This document shows, piece by piece, positions 51,741 through 59,827 of a stretch of DNA of 64,000 nucleotides. Numbering within the stretch: position 1 is the first letter of the stretch; each line of letters starts with the position of its first letter. The position numbers were made by a program, and so were the translations under genes. The DNA is from JBHJGP01 sp050331695 (lineage in GTDB: Bacteria; Pseudomonadota; Alphaproteobacteria; Geminicoccales; Geminicoccaceae). The DNA is taken from the NCBI GenBank assembly GCA_050331695.1, contig JBHJGP010000016.1, forward strand, positions 1 through 64,000, given 5' to 3'. The notes under the pieces were generated by a model. It was given only the letters and a program-made list of their open reading frames with translations. It had not been told where the DNA came from and did not search any database.

Positions 51741-52641
51741 CGCGGTGGCGAGCGAAACGCTGAGCGGACCGAGTTTGTTGGGCCGTCTCTTCGAACGTTT
51801 GCACCTGCCGACCGGCGATCCGTTCGCCATCGCCGGTCTGGTGATCTACGCGGTCTTCATCCTGGTCGCGATTTTCGCTGATCAATTGGCGACCCATGAC
51901 CCAACTGAGATTCTGTTCACCGAAAGCTACGATTTGGCCTCGGACCGCCGGCCCGGCGAGGACGGCTTCATCCTCGGTACCACAAGTCTCGGCCGGGACA
52001 TCTATTCGCAACTCATCTACGGCTCGAGATCGGCGCTTTTGATCGGGGTTACGGCCGCGGCCATGGTCGCCGTGATCGGCACGGTCGTCGGCCTGGTCGC
52101 CGGATATTTCGGCGGGATCATCGACATCATCTTGATGCGGCTCGCCGATATCGCCTTCGGCATCCCGTTCCTGCCCTTCGTCATCGTGCTCGCGGCGTTT
52201 CTCGAGCCGTCGATCTGGAACGTGGTCTTCGCCATGGCGCTAGTGCTGTGGCGCGACACCGGCCGGGTGATCCGAAGTCAGGTGCTGACGCTTCGCACCC
52301 GGGCCTATGTCGAAGCGGCGCGGGCGGTCGGCTCCTCCGATCTCAAAATCGTCTTCCGCCACATCGCCCCCAACATTCTGCCCTTGTCCTTTCTCTATGG
52401 CTCAATCGCCATCGGCTGGGCCATTTTGACCGAGGCATCGATCAGCTTTCTGGGCTTCGGCGATCCGGAAACCATCAGCTGGGGCTACATGCTCCAAGAC
52501 GCCTATGCCAGCCAGGCGCTATCGACCCGCGCCTTCTACTGGTTCGTGCCACCGGGCTTGTGCATCATTCTGGTGGTCGTCGCCGGCTTCTTCATCAGCC
52601 GGGGCTATGAGGAAGTACTGTTTCCGAAGCTGAAGGAATGA
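51733..52641 (+). CDS. Dipeptide-type ABC transporter permease (DppC-like)
   Basis: This 302-residue permease has an N-terminal membrane helix (FAIAGLVIYAVFILVAIF), the extracellular loop LGTTSLGRDIYSQLIYGSR typical of OppC/DppC near residue 85, five more helices, and the EAA loop TRAYVEAARAVGSSDLKIVF near residue 190. A late block SISFLGFGDPETISWGYMLQ is also typical. The stop overlaps the first ATPase start (ATGA). It completes the transmembrane part of the transporter. Confidence 0.92.
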   Translation: MPSAVASETLSGPSLLGRLFERLHLPTGDPFAIAGLVIYAVFILVAIFADQLATHDPTEILFTESYDLASDRRPGEDGFILGTTSLGRDIYSQLIYGSRSALLIGVTAAAMVAVIGTVVGLVAGYFGGIIDIILMRLADIAFGIPFLPFVIVLAAFLEPSIWNVVFAMALVLWRDTGRVIRSQVLTLRTRAYVEAARAVGSSDLKIVFRHIAPNILPLSFLYGSIAIGWAILTEASISFLGFGDPETISWGYMLQDAYASQALSTRAFYWFVPPGLCIILVVVAGFFISRGYEEVLFPKLKE

Positions 52642-53654
52642 GCGAGCCGCTTCTCGCCCTTTCCGGCCTCAAGGTCGCCTATCGCATTGGCGAGCGGGAA
52701 CTCGTGGCGGTGGACGATGCGACCTTCGAAGTGCCCAGAGGCGCCATCGTTGGCCTGGTCGGCGAATCCGGTTGCGGCAAGACAACGGTCGCCCGGACGC
52801 TGACCCGGGTGATCGCGAAAAATGCCCGGATCGCCGGCGGCGAGGCGCTTTTCCAGGGCCAGGACATGCTGAAGCTCAGCGAAGCCCAGATGAACCAGCT
52901 TCGCTGGCGCGACATCGCGTTCATTCCCCAGTCGGCGATGAATTCGCTGGATCCCGTCTACCGGGTCGAGGCCCAGCTCCTGGAGGTCCTTCAACAACGG
53001 GGCGGCATGGCCACTTCAGCAGCCAGGGTCCGGGCCGAACAGCTTTTCGAGATGGTTGGCCTGGAGCCGCAAAGGCTGCGCGATTTTCCGCACCAGTTTT
53101 CAGGCGGCATGCGCCAGCGGGTGGCGATCGCCCTGGCCCTGGCACTGGAGCCCAAGCTGGTGATCGCCGACGAACCGGTGACCGCGCTGGACGTCATCGT
53201 GCAACGCCAGATCCTGGACCAGTTGCTCGACCTGCAGCGCCAGCTCGGCATTTCGGTGATCCTGGTGACCCACGACATCTCCGTCGTCGCCTATGTCTGC
53301 GATCGGATCGTCGTCATGTATGCGGGCCGTGTCGTCGAGTCCGGCGACATGCGGACCGTACTGACCCGGCCCTACCACCCCTACACGATGGGGCTTTGTC
53401 ACGCCTTTCCCGATCTCCAAGGGGCGATGGACGTGCTCACCCCGATCGAGGGAGCACCGCCCAGTCTCCTGGAGCCACCCGCCGGCTGCCGGTTCGCCCC
53501 GCGCTGTCCCTTCGCGCTCGATTTCTGCCGTCAGGCCAAACCGACCCTGGAGACTGTCGACAAGGCCCATGCTGCCGCCTGTCACCGGGTCGACGAGGCC
53601 GAGACGCTGGCGGAGAGGGCGGCCCGGCTTGAGACCTGGGCATCCATGGCGTGA
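52638..53654 (+). CDS. Dipeptide-type ABC transporter ATPase (DppD-like)
   Basis: This 338-residue ATPase has Walker A GESGCGKTTVAR near residue 39, the Q-loop IPQSAMNSLDP near residue 95, the ABC signature FSGGMRQRVAIALAL near residue 155, Walker B LVIADEPVTALDV near residue 174, and the switch His in VTHDIS. The C-terminal oligopeptide-transporter extension contains the Cys-rich CRFAPRCPFALDFC segment. It pairs with the next ATPase to power import. The stop overlaps the next GTG start (GTGA). Confidence 0.94.
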   Translation: MSEPLLALSGLKVAYRIGERELVAVDDATFEVPRGAIVGLVGESGCGKTTVARTLTRVIAKNARIAGGEALFQGQDMLKLSEAQMNQLRWRDIAFIPQSAMNSLDPVYRVEAQLLEVLQQRGGMATSAARVRAEQLFEMVGLEPQRLRDFPHQFSGGMRQRVAIALALALEPKLVIADEPVTALDVIVQRQILDQLLDLQRQLGISVILVTHDISVVAYVCDRIVVMYAGRVVESGDMRTVLTRPYHPYTMGLCHAFPDLQGAMDVLTPIEGAPPSLLEPPAGCRFAPRCPFALDFCRQAKPTLETVDKAHAAACHRVDEAETLAERAARLETWASMA

Positions 53655-54631
53655 ACGGCGTGCCCCTGATCGAGGCGCAAGCGGTGACCATGCATTTTCG
53701 CGTGGGCAATCCCTTATTGTCCGCTCTTCGTGGTGACACGACCGTGGTGAAAGCCGTCGACGGCGTCGATTTCACCCTTGCTCCCGGCGAAAGCGTCGGT
53801 CTGTTGGGCGAGTCCGGTTGCGGTAAAACCACAATGGGTCGGCTGCTCCTGAAGCTTCAGGAGCCGACCGGCGGACGGATTTTCTATGACGGCGAAGATC
53901 TGGCCGAGATCAAAAGCGACGCGCTCCGAACGTTTCGGACCCAGGCGCAACTGATCTTCCAAAATCCGTTCGAGGCGCTGAACCCGCGCTTCACCATCGC
54001 CCAGTCGCTGGCCGAGCCTCTGGAGAACGCCAAGATCCCCAAGGCCCAGCGAGCAGCGATGATCGAACAGGCGTTGGAGCGGGTTCGCCTGCCGGAGCCG
54101 TCCCAGTTTCTCGACCGTTACCCCCATCATCTGTCCGGCGGTCAGTTGCAGCGGATCGTGATGGCGAGAGCACTTATACTGGAGCCTCGCTTCGTGGTCG
54201 CCGATGAGCCGGTCTCCATGCTCGACGTGAGCGTTCGGGCCGGTGTTCTGAACGTCTTTCGCGAGGTTCGGGAAGGTCTCAACCTGACCGCGATCTACAT
54301 CAGTCATGATCTGGCGCTCGTCCGCTACGTCTGCCAGCGGACGATCGTCATGTATCTGGGCCGGATCGTCGAGGACGGCCCGACCGAAGAGATCGTCCGG
54401 GAACCGCTCCACCCCTACACCAAGGCCCTGGTCGCCGCCGTGCCACAGCCCCATCCTGACCAGTCCCACGACCCGTTGCCGATCAAGCGAGGCGCGCCCG
54501 ATGCCCGCAATCCACCCTCCGGTTGCCGGTTCCGTGACCGGTGTCCGATGGCCCATGAGCGCTGCGCCGAGGAGGAACCCCGTGGCCTCACCATCGGTTC
54601 GCGCCAGGTTTTCTGTCATTTGTTCGACTGA
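53651..54631 (+). CDS. Dipeptide-type ABC transporter ATPase (DppF-like)
   Basis: This 326-residue ATPase has Walker A GESGCGKTTMGR near residue 55, the Q-loop IFQNPFEALNPR near residue 104, the signature LSGGQLQRIVMARAL near residue 160, Walker B FVVADEPVSMLDV near residue 181, and ISHDLALVRYVC. The C-terminal Cys-rich segment CRFRDRCPMAHERC marks the oligopeptide subfamily. It is the last gene of the racemase/dipeptide-transport operon. The GTG start overlaps the previous stop. Confidence 0.94.
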   Translation: MNGVPLIEAQAVTMHFRVGNPLLSALRGDTTVVKAVDGVDFTLAPGESVGLLGESGCGKTTMGRLLLKLQEPTGGRIFYDGEDLAEIKSDALRTFRTQAQLIFQNPFEALNPRFTIAQSLAEPLENAKIPKAQRAAMIEQALERVRLPEPSQFLDRYPHHLSGGQLQRIVMARALILEPRFVVADEPVSMLDVSVRAGVLNVFREVREGLNLTAIYISHDLALVRYVCQRTIVMYLGRIVEDGPTEEIVREPLHPYTKALVAAVPQPHPDQSHDPLPIKRGAPDARNPPSGCRFRDRCPMAHERCAEEEPRGLTIGSRQVFCHLFD

Positions 54632-54799
54632 ACGAAAGTCGATGCCGGCAAGCAGGTTTCCCGTGGGACCGGTCTGACGCGCTATGGTGCGTTCCCATAA
54701 GCGTTCGTGGCAGTCGCGACCGCGATGCGCTAAGCTGGACCCCAGGACCAGGGGCGCTCGCGTCCTGATGTAAGCAATCAAGATAAGGGAGGCGCAATC

Positions 54800-55792
54800 A
54801 TGCGCATGCCGACAAAACTCATGGGCGCCGGCCTGGGCGTCCTGCTCGGATCGGTTCTCGCCGCAACACCCGGCGAGGCCTTCGAACCTCAGTCCAGCGA
54901 ATGCATAGCACCGGCCGCGCCCGGCGGCGGTTGGGATTTTACCTGTCGTCAGGTCGGAAAAACCCTTCAGGATTTAGATTTGGTTCCGGGGTCGGTCCAG
55001 GTGACCAACCTCGCCGGCGGTGGCGGCGGTGTCGCCTTCGCCGAGGTCGTCAACAAGCGCAACGACAGCAATGAGCTGATCGTCGCCGCGTCGACCGCGA
55101 CCGCGACCCGCCTGGCCCAGGGCGCTTATCCCGGCAACAGCATGGACCAGGTTCGCTGGCTTGCCACCGTCGGCGCCGACTACGGCATCATCGCCGTTGG
55201 CGCCGATTCGCCGATCAACACGCTGCCGGAATTGTTCGAGCAGATTAAATCCGACCCTACGGCTGTGTCCGTGGCAGGCGGTTCCGCGGTCGGTGGTTGG
55301 GATCATCTGAAGGTTCTGATCGCCGCCAATGCCGCCGGCGTCGAGGATGTGCGGACGATCAAATATGTGGCGTTCGATGGCGGCGGTGAGGCGGTGACGC
55401 AGTTGCTGGCCGGCTCCGTTCAGGCGTTCACCGGTGACGCGTCGGAGGCCAAGGGCTTCGTCGATTCCGGTGACATCAAGGTGGTCGCCGTGCTGGCACC
55501 GGAACGGCTGGAGGGCGATTTCGGCTCGTTCGCCACGGCCAAGGAGCAGGGGATCGACGTGGTCGGCGCCAATTGGCGCGGCTTCTACGCGCCGGGCGGC
55601 ATGTCCGACGAGGCTTACGATTACTGGGTTAACTCCATTGCGACGGTCTATCAGTCCGATGAGTGGAAAGCGGTCATGGCCCAGAACGGTCTCGCACCTC
55701 TGGATCTGCAGGGCGACGAGTTCGAGACCTTCGTCTCGGAATCCATCGCTGAGATCACCGACCTCTCCAAGCAGATCGGCCTGATCCAGTAA
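54800..55792 (+). CDS. Tripartite tricarboxylate transporter substrate-binding protein (TctC-like)
   Basis: This 330-residue periplasmic protein has a Sec signal (cleaved near PGEA-F, residue 28). The start of the mature protein, ECIAPAAPGGGWDFTCRQVGK, is the ligand-binding beta-strand/loop of the Bug/TctC family. Later blocks are VTNLAGGGGGVAFAEVV, SVAGGSAVGGWDHL near residue 155, and ANWRGFYAPGGM near residue 255. AAGGGAGG lies seven bases upstream of the ATG. It captures a carboxylate-type ligand for the TctAB channel encoded next. Confidence 0.9.
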   Translation: MRMPTKLMGAGLGVLLGSVLAATPGEAFEPQSSECIAPAAPGGGWDFTCRQVGKTLQDLDLVPGSVQVTNLAGGGGGVAFAEVVNKRNDSNELIVAASTATATRLAQGAYPGNSMDQVRWLATVGADYGIIAVGADSPINTLPELFEQIKSDPTAVSVAGGSAVGGWDHLKVLIAANAAGVEDVRTIKYVAFDGGGEAVTQLLAGSVQAFTGDASEAKGFVDSGDIKVVAVLAPERLEGDFGSFATAKEQGIDVVGANWRGFYAPGGMSDEAYDYWVNSIATVYQSDEWKAVMAQNGLAPLDLQGDEFETFVSESIAEITDLSKQIGLIQ

Positions 55793-55804
55793 CACCACAC
55801 CGGC

Positions 55805-55831
55805 GGCGGCGCTGGCGATGCCGGCGCCGCC
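55805..55831 (+). terminator. Intercistronic hairpin between TctC-like and TctB-like genes
   Basis: GGCGGCGC pairs with GCGCCGCC around an 11-base loop, 12 bases after the binding-protein stop. There is no U-tract. It likely lowers expression of the membrane subunits relative to the binding protein, as at 32632-32656. Confidence 0.45.
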
Positions 55832-55852
55832 CTCGCTCCCGGGAGCACGCCC

Positions 55853-56284
55853 ATGGGCGACCGCCTGTTCGGTGGCATCGGCCTTGCCCTCGCCGCCTTC
55901 TTCATATGGCAGGCGACCCAGATCCAGTTGAGTTTCATCTCTGATCCTGTGGGGCCGAAAAGCTTTCCGATCATCATCGGTCTGGTCCTGGGCCTCTCAA
56001 GCGCGGTCATCATGCTGCGGCCGGACCCGAAGCCGAGTTGGCCGTCGCTCGGCAGGCTCGCGGAAATATGCGGCTCGGTTCTGGTTCTCGTCGTCTACGC
56101 CTACCTATTGCCCGTGCTCGGCTTCGTCATCGCCACCGCCTTGGCGTCCTCCTACCTTTCCTGGCGGTTGGGCACACCACCGCTCACAGCGCTCCTCGCC
56201 GGCGCTCTGACATCGGTCGGCATCTACGTCGTGTTTCACCTGATCCTCGGCCTGTCGCTTGCCGAGGGTCCGCTCGGCTTCTGA
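55853..56284 (+). CDS. Tripartite tricarboxylate transporter small membrane subunit (TctB-like)
   Basis: This 143-residue protein has four hydrophobic segments and the typical N-terminus GDRLFGGIGLALAAFFIWQA, then SDPVGPKSFPIIIGLVLGL near residue 35. A GGGAG lies seven bases before the ATG. It forms the membrane complex with the large subunit encoded immediately after. The length is usual for the family. Confidence 0.88.
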   Translation: MGDRLFGGIGLALAAFFIWQATQIQLSFISDPVGPKSFPIIIGLVLGLSSAVIMLRPDPKPSWPSLGRLAEICGSVLVLVVYAYLLPVLGFVIATALASSYLSWRLGTPPLTALLAGALTSVGIYVVFHLILGLSLAEGPLGF

Positions 56285-56288
56285 GCCG

Positions 56289-57818
56289 ATGGAAGCGCTC
56301 GGATCGCTCGCCGACGGTTTTTTGGTCGCGTTCACGCTCAACAATCTGTTTCTCGCCCTGATTGGCTGTTTTCTGGGAACGGTTATCGGCGCGTTACCGG
56401 GCCTTGGTCCCTCGAACGGTGTCGCTATTCTGATCCCGCTCGCCTTCTCTTTGGGGCTCGATGCGACCGCGGCCCTGATCCTGCTCACCAGCGTCTACTA
56501 CGGTGCCATGTATGGCGGCCGCATCTCCTCGATCTTGTTGAATATTCCGGGTGATGAGCCGGCCTTGATGACCACGCTCGACGGCTATCCCATGGCGCGC
56601 CAGGGCCGCGCCGGCGAGGCTTTGGCGCTTTCCGGCATCGCGTCCTTCGTCGGCGCCTTCTTCGCCACCTGGGGCCTCGTCTTCCTGGCGCCCCTTTTGG
56701 TGCAACTGGCGCTTTTGTTCGGACCGGCCGAGTATTTCGCCCTGTTCGCACTGGCCTTCGCGACCCTGGGCGGGATCTCCTCGACCAACCAGGCGAAAGC
56801 CGCCTTCGCCGCCGCCCTGGGGCTGGGGATCGCCATGATCGGGGTCGACGGCCAGCCCGGCGTTCCCCGCTTCTCGTTCGGCGAAGTCCATCTCTATGAC
56901 GGGATCGACTTCCTGGTCGCCATCGTCGGTCTGTTCGCGCTCTCCGAAGTCTTCATCTTTATCGAGCATCGGGGAGAGGGGGCCGGCAAGGCGCCCAGCG
57001 AAACCGTCGGCATCGGCCGAATCACACCGCGATTGTCGACGCTTCGTGCCTGCACGCCGACGATGGCCCGATCGACTATTCTGGGTTTCATCGCCGGGGT
57101 GCTACCCGGCGCCGGTGCGTCCTTGGGCTCGTTCCTCGCCTATTCGACCGAAAAGCAGGTGGCCGACAAAGACGGCACTTTCGGCACAGGCGATCCCCGG
57201 GGCGTGGCCGCGCCCGAGGCCGGCAACAACGCCGCCGCCGGTGGTGCTCTGGTGCCGATGCTGTCACTGGGCGTGCCCGGCTCCGGCACGACGGCCGTGC
57301 TTCTGGCCATGCTGCTCGCGCTCAACATCACGCCGGGACCGCTTTTGTTCCAGCAGAACCCCGACGTCGTTTGGGGCCTGATCGCGGCTTTGTTCATCGG
57401 CAATCTGATGCTGCTTGCCATGAACATCCCGCTGGTGGGCCTGTTCGTGCGCGTCCTCATGGTGCCGCCCCGCCACCTCATGCCGATCGTCGCCATGGTC
57501 TCTTTCGTCGGCATCTATGGCATTTCGGGCTCGACCTTCGATCTGTTGGTCATGGTTCTCTTCGGGGTTCTTGGGTGGGGATTGCGCAAGCTCGACGTGC
57601 CCCTGGTGCCGGTGATCCTCGGCATTCTTCTGGGCAATCTCATGGAGGCGAACCTGCGCCGGGCGATCACCATCTCGGACGGCGACTGGAGCGTTCTGGT
57701 CTCCTCGCCCCTGGCGGTGACGCTCTGGGCGATCGCGGTGATCGGTTTCGTGCTGCCGATCCCGTTCGGGCGCGCCCTGAAAAAGCGGATGGCGATGCAG
57801 AGAAGCGAGGTGGACTAG
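56289..57818 (+). CDS. Tripartite tricarboxylate transporter large membrane subunit (TctA-like)
   Basis: This 509-residue protein has about twelve hydrophobic segments. Family signatures are GTVIGALPGLGPSNGVAILI near residue 28, YYGAMYGGRISSILLNIPGD near residue 72, and GVLPGAGASLGSFLAYSTEK near residue 270, followed by APEAGNNAAAGGALVPML. ATG 56289 is preferred, four bases after the TctB stop; an in-frame ATG at 56259 lies inside tctB. It carries substrate using the ion gradient. It ends 23 bases from the convergent amidohydrolase gene. Confidence 0.93.
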   Translation: MEALGSLADGFLVAFTLNNLFLALIGCFLGTVIGALPGLGPSNGVAILIPLAFSLGLDATAALILLTSVYYGAMYGGRISSILLNIPGDEPALMTTLDGYPMARQGRAGEALALSGIASFVGAFFATWGLVFLAPLLVQLALLFGPAEYFALFALAFATLGGISSTNQAKAAFAAALGLGIAMIGVDGQPGVPRFSFGEVHLYDGIDFLVAIVGLFALSEVFIFIEHRGEGAGKAPSETVGIGRITPRLSTLRACTPTMARSTILGFIAGVLPGAGASLGSFLAYSTEKQVADKDGTFGTGDPRGVAAPEAGNNAAAGGALVPMLSLGVPGSGTTAVLLAMLLALNITPGPLLFQQNPDVVWGLIAALFIGNLMLLAMNIPLVGLFVRVLMVPPRHLMPIVAMVSFVGIYGISGSTFDLLVMVLFGVLGWGLRKLDVPLVPVILGILLGNLMEANLRRAITISDGDWSVLVSSPLAVTLWAIAVIGFVLPIPFGRALKKRMAMQRSEVD

Positions 57819-57841
57819 GCAAAGGATCGGCGCCTCGGGGC

Positions 57842-59071
57842 TTACAAGCTCGATCGGACCAGCCGACCGCCCTTCATCACCATGGCAACGGTTCGTTCTG
57901 GATGGGCGAAAAGCGAGAGATCGGTGAGCGGATCGCCGTCGACGATGATGATGTCGGCGAGCGCGCCGCTTCTAATCGCACCGATTTTGCCCTCCTGTCG
58001 GACGATCCTGGCGTTGACGGACGTGGCCGAGCAAAGCACCTCGGTCGGTGACTGGATCTCGCCCCTCAGCATCAGCTCGCGGCCCTGGCTCTTCAGAAAA
58101 TCGTGACCGTGCAGATCACAGCCGAGGCCCAGCTTCACCCCGGCCCGGGCACAATTCTCAACCGCGGCCTTCGCCAATTCGCTGACCTCCTTCACCTTAT
58201 CCGCAGCCGAGGCAGGAAGGCCGATCGTCTCGGCGTGGGAGGCGATCATCTTGCCGGCCGATAAGGTCGGCACGACGAACGCGCCGGCACGCTCGATCAT
58301 TGCCGCCGTCTCAGGCGTAATCAGACTGCCATGCTCGATGGTGCGCACGCCCTGCTCGAGGCAGCGCCTGGCGCCGTCATCGGTGTGGCAGTGCGCCATG
58401 ACATAGGATCGCCGCCGGGCGGCCTCCTCGACCGCAACGCTGATCTCCTCGTCGGTGAAGTGGGCCATCCACAAGGGCGCCAGGTCGGTCGAAACACCGC
58501 CGCTCGCGAAAATCTTGATCTGATGGGCGCCTTTGCGAAATTCGTCCCTGACCGCATGGCGCATCTGGTCGGGACCATCAACGATCTGGCCGAGCGTGCC
58601 CGAATAAGCGCAGCCGCAGGGCTCGATGAAATCGCGCCGGCGCATGTCGGCATGGCCGCCGGTCTGGGTGATCGCCCGGCCGGGAAAGAAGAACCGGGGG
58701 CCGTCGATCAAACCCTCTTGAAGCGCAGCCCAAAGCCCATAGTCGCCGCCGCCCGCATCCCGCACGGTCGTAAAGCCCCGATGCAGGGTGTCGGTGAGCA
58801 TTTTTCCGGCATGGGCCGCGAGCAATGCCTTGGGCATCCGGTCGGTGGCATAGAAATCGTATGACGGCGTGTTCGCGTGAAAATGGGCGTCAATCAGGCC
58901 GGGCATGAGAAACCGGCCGCCGGCATCGACGGTTCTGGCCTCCGAGGCGATCGTGAGGTTTTCGCCAACCTCGCGGATGTGCTCGCCCTCGATGACGATC
59001 GAACCGTTTTCGGGACAAGACAGGCCCTCGCCGTCGAAGATGCGGGCGTTTTTGATTAGGGTTGAGGCCAA
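57842..59071 (-). CDS. Amidohydrolase-superfamily protein (imidazolonepropionase/prolidase-like)
   Basis: This 409-residue metal-dependent amidohydrolase has an N-terminal beta-sandwich (TLIKNARIFDGEGL), the HxH metal site LMPGLIDAHFHAN near residue 60, GFTTVRDAGG, then QIKIFASGGVS near residue 180 with the bridging Lys, AHCHTDDGA near residue 215, IEHGSLI near residue 240, and the catalytic Asp in LGCDLHGHDF near residue 310. The C-terminal strand is GALADIIIVDGDPL. All metal ligands are present. It hydrolyses a cyclic amide, peptide or similar bond. It has no signal peptide. Confidence 0.9.
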   Translation of the reverse strand: MASTLIKNARIFDGEGLSCPENGSIVIEGEHIREVGENLTIASEARTVDAGGRFLMPGLIDAHFHANTPSYDFYATDRMPKALLAAHAGKMLTDTLHRGFTTVRDAGGGDYGLWAALQEGLIDGPRFFFPGRAITQTGGHADMRRRDFIEPCGCAYSGTLGQIVDGPDQMRHAVRDEFRKGAHQIKIFASGGVSTDLAPLWMAHFTDEEISVAVEEAARRRSYVMAHCHTDDGARRCLEQGVRTIEHGSLITPETAAMIERAGAFVVPTLSAGKMIASHAETIGLPASAADKVKEVSELAKAAVENCARAGVKLGLGCDLHGHDFLKSQGRELMLRGEIQSPTEVLCSATSVNARIVRQEGKIGAIRSGALADIIIVDGDPLTDLSLFAHPERTVAMVMKGGRLVRSSL

Positions 59072-59236
59072 GGGGCGGCTCTTTTCAAAGGTTCTATGAT
59101 GCGTGTTTCAGACTAGACCTTTGTCAAGCGCCCGGCCAACCGTCGTCGTTTTTGCCGGATCCTCCGCTCAGCTAACCGCACGTTAAGGATCGAAAGCTAG
59201 ACCTCGAACCCAGCGATCTCAGCGTTGAGTAAGCCC

Positions 59237-59827
59237 ATGAGCCTTGGCCGTATCAGCCTTTCCGCACTGGCAATTCTAGGCGTTCTGGCGGGAGGGCTGG
59301 GTCTGGTCACCTACCTCAACCTGGCCAAGTTCCGGCAAACGCTCGTCGAGCTCGAGGCCAGCCGTTTCGAGGTGGTGGCGCGCGAAATCGTCGATGTCAT
59401 CGAAAACGGCATGAGCGTTGGGCTGGCTCTCGATCAGATGGAGCATCTGGAGGCCGTTCTCGACAATGCCCGGCGCTTGGACCGGGACATCCTCGCCATT
59501 GATCTCTTGAGCGCGTCCGGTGAGACGCTTGTCACCAGAGGCGAGCCGGGGACGGAACCTCTGCTCGCTACAAGCCGCGCGGACCAAGCGCCTGGTCGAT
59601 GGCATGCCGTTGATCCGGCCGGTTATCAATTGAGCTTGCCGATCACCAACAGCTTTGGGGTGCCCGCCGGCGCGGTCGTGCTGCGCTACGGCGATGAGGA
59701 TTTCAGAGCCGCCACCCGGATCGTGTCGGACGACCTTCTCCACGCCTTCGTTGAGGCGTTGATCATCGCCTCATGCCTGGTCACGGCAAGCGTTCTGGTC
59801 ATGGCGCTGCGCGAGGAGAAGGCGTGA
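59237..59827 (+). CDS. Cache-like sensor protein with two membrane segments
   Basis: This is a roughly 196-residue protein with an N-terminal membrane helix (ISLSALAILGVLAGGLGLVT), a periplasmic region of about 130 residues (EVVAREIVDVIENGMSVGLA, ILAIDLLSASGETLVTRGEP), and a second helix near the C-terminus (EALIIASCLVTASVLVMAL) with no cytoplasmic output domain. This resembles a single Cache-type sensor cut off after its second helix. It shares layout and motifs with the N-terminal 170 residues of the next protein. A TTG at 59225 is also in frame. The stop overlaps the next ATG (TGATG), so the two are coupled and may form a complex. Confidence 0.65.
   Translation: MSLGRISLSALAILGVLAGGLGLVTYLNLAKFRQTLVELEASRFEVVAREIVDVIENGMSVGLALDQMEHLEAVLDNARRLDRDILAIDLLSASGETLVTRGEPGTEPLLATSRADQAPGRWHAVDPAGYQLSLPITNSFGVPAGAVVLRYGDEDFRAATRIVSDDLLHAFVEALIIASCLVTASVLVMALREEKA

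Noticed and set aside
59072..59236. Sigma-70 promoter for the amidohydrolase gene
   Set aside because: A minus-strand TTGACA is present, but no acceptable -10 box lies at normal spacing.
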